This document shows positions 6,776 through 6,953 of a DNA stretch of 6,953 nt, in pieces. The DNA lies in NCBI GenBank assembly GCA_027457225.1, contig DAIDTL010000056.1, positions 1-6,953 of the forward strand. Reading direction: 5' to 3'. The position numbers and the translations under genes were made by a program. This stretch comes from Ferrovaceae bacterium (GTDB taxonomy: Bacteria; Pseudomonadota; Gammaproteobacteria; Burkholderiales; Ferrovaceae). A model generated the notes under the pieces. It ran no database searches and was not told where the DNA came from. It saw only the letters and a list, made by a program, of their open reading frames with translations. The first letter of the stretch is position 1, and each line of letters opens with the position of its first letter.

Positions 6776-6953
6776 TGAACCGTTTCAGCTGATCTCGGGA
6801 GCGCGTCTCGAACAGTTTGACCTGGTTTACGAAACCTATGGCCGTCTTAACGCGGCGCGCAGCAATGCCATCCTGATCTGTCACGCACTGTCCGGCACGC
6901 ACCATGTGGCGGGGACGTATCAGGGCGATCCCCATTCAACCGGATTGTGGGAC
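6723..6953 (+). CDS. metX: Homoserine O-acyltransferase (MetX family), N-terminal part, cut by right edge
   Basis: The first 77 codons of a MetX-type alpha/beta-hydrolase acyltransferase, which acylates homoserine at the first dedicated step of methionine synthesis in the cytoplasm. Seen: MKHSRSLGIVAPQRVHFDEP at the N-terminus, then LVYETYGRLNAARSNAILIC and HALSGTHHVAG, which are hallmark MetX segments around the first core strands, ending in STGLWD where homologues usually have GWWD. The catalytic Ser-Asp-His residues lie beyond the edge. Betaproteobacterial MetX proteins are often annotated as succinyl- rather than acetyl-transferases; the donor cannot be decided from this fragment. The ATG at 6723 has no strong Shine-Dalgarno and overlaps the expected gatB TGA as ATGA, so translation is probably coupled to gatB. 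metW commonly follows metX in related bacteria, but that is inference. Confidence 0.9.
   Translation, partial: MKHSRSLGIVAPQRVHFDEPFQLISGARLEQFDLVYETYGRLNAARSNAILICHALSGTHHVAGTYQGDPHSTGLWD

Noticed and set aside
6561..6935. A 124-codon minus-strand frame across the gatB-metX junction
   Set aside because: It is antisense to clear GatB and MetX coding sequence and contains no recognisable motif.

Overview
The window looks like ordinary core chromosome from a proteobacterium, most likely a betaproteobacterium. The signs are a MreBCD/PBP2 cell-shape cluster facing away from a GatCAB amidotransferase operon, a GatB that opens with the GLETHAQL form, and a downstream MetX whose N-terminus (GIVAPQ, then NAILICHALSG) reads like betaproteobacterial MetX. 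The genus cannot be named from this sequence. I see no mobile elements, CRISPR arrays, RNA genes or convincing terminators, and no gene-free stretch of even 100 bases.

Left half, minus strand, transcribed right to left: mreB (2411-3454), mreC (1443-2363), mreD (920-1441), then mrdA, encoding PBP2, which starts at a GTG at 917 and runs off the left edge. The last three are packed with 1-2 nt gaps. Together they encode the rod-shape (elongasome) core: the MreB actin-like filament, the MreC/MreD membrane partners and the PBP2 transpeptidase. The window ends before the PBP2 catalytic serine.

Centre: an 81 bp divergent intergenic region (3455-3535) carries the ribosome binding sites of both mreB and gatC, and probably two overlapping back-to-back sigma70-like promoters.

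Right half, plus strand: gatC (start best placed at GTG 3536), gatA (3831-5297), gatB (5306-6775 as read) and the first 77 codons of metX (6723 to the right edge). GatCAB converts Glu-tRNA(Gln) and/or Asp-tRNA(Asn) to the amidated forms; MetX acylates homoserine for methionine synthesis.

The one real anomaly is at the 3' end of gatB. A one-base frame disruption at about 6691-6707 replaces the expected C-terminus (NAILKNRLAGK, then stop) with an unrelated 27-residue tail and makes gatB overlap metX by 53 nt. One added base restores a 473-residue GatB whose TGA overlaps the metX ATG as ATGA. No novel system was found.
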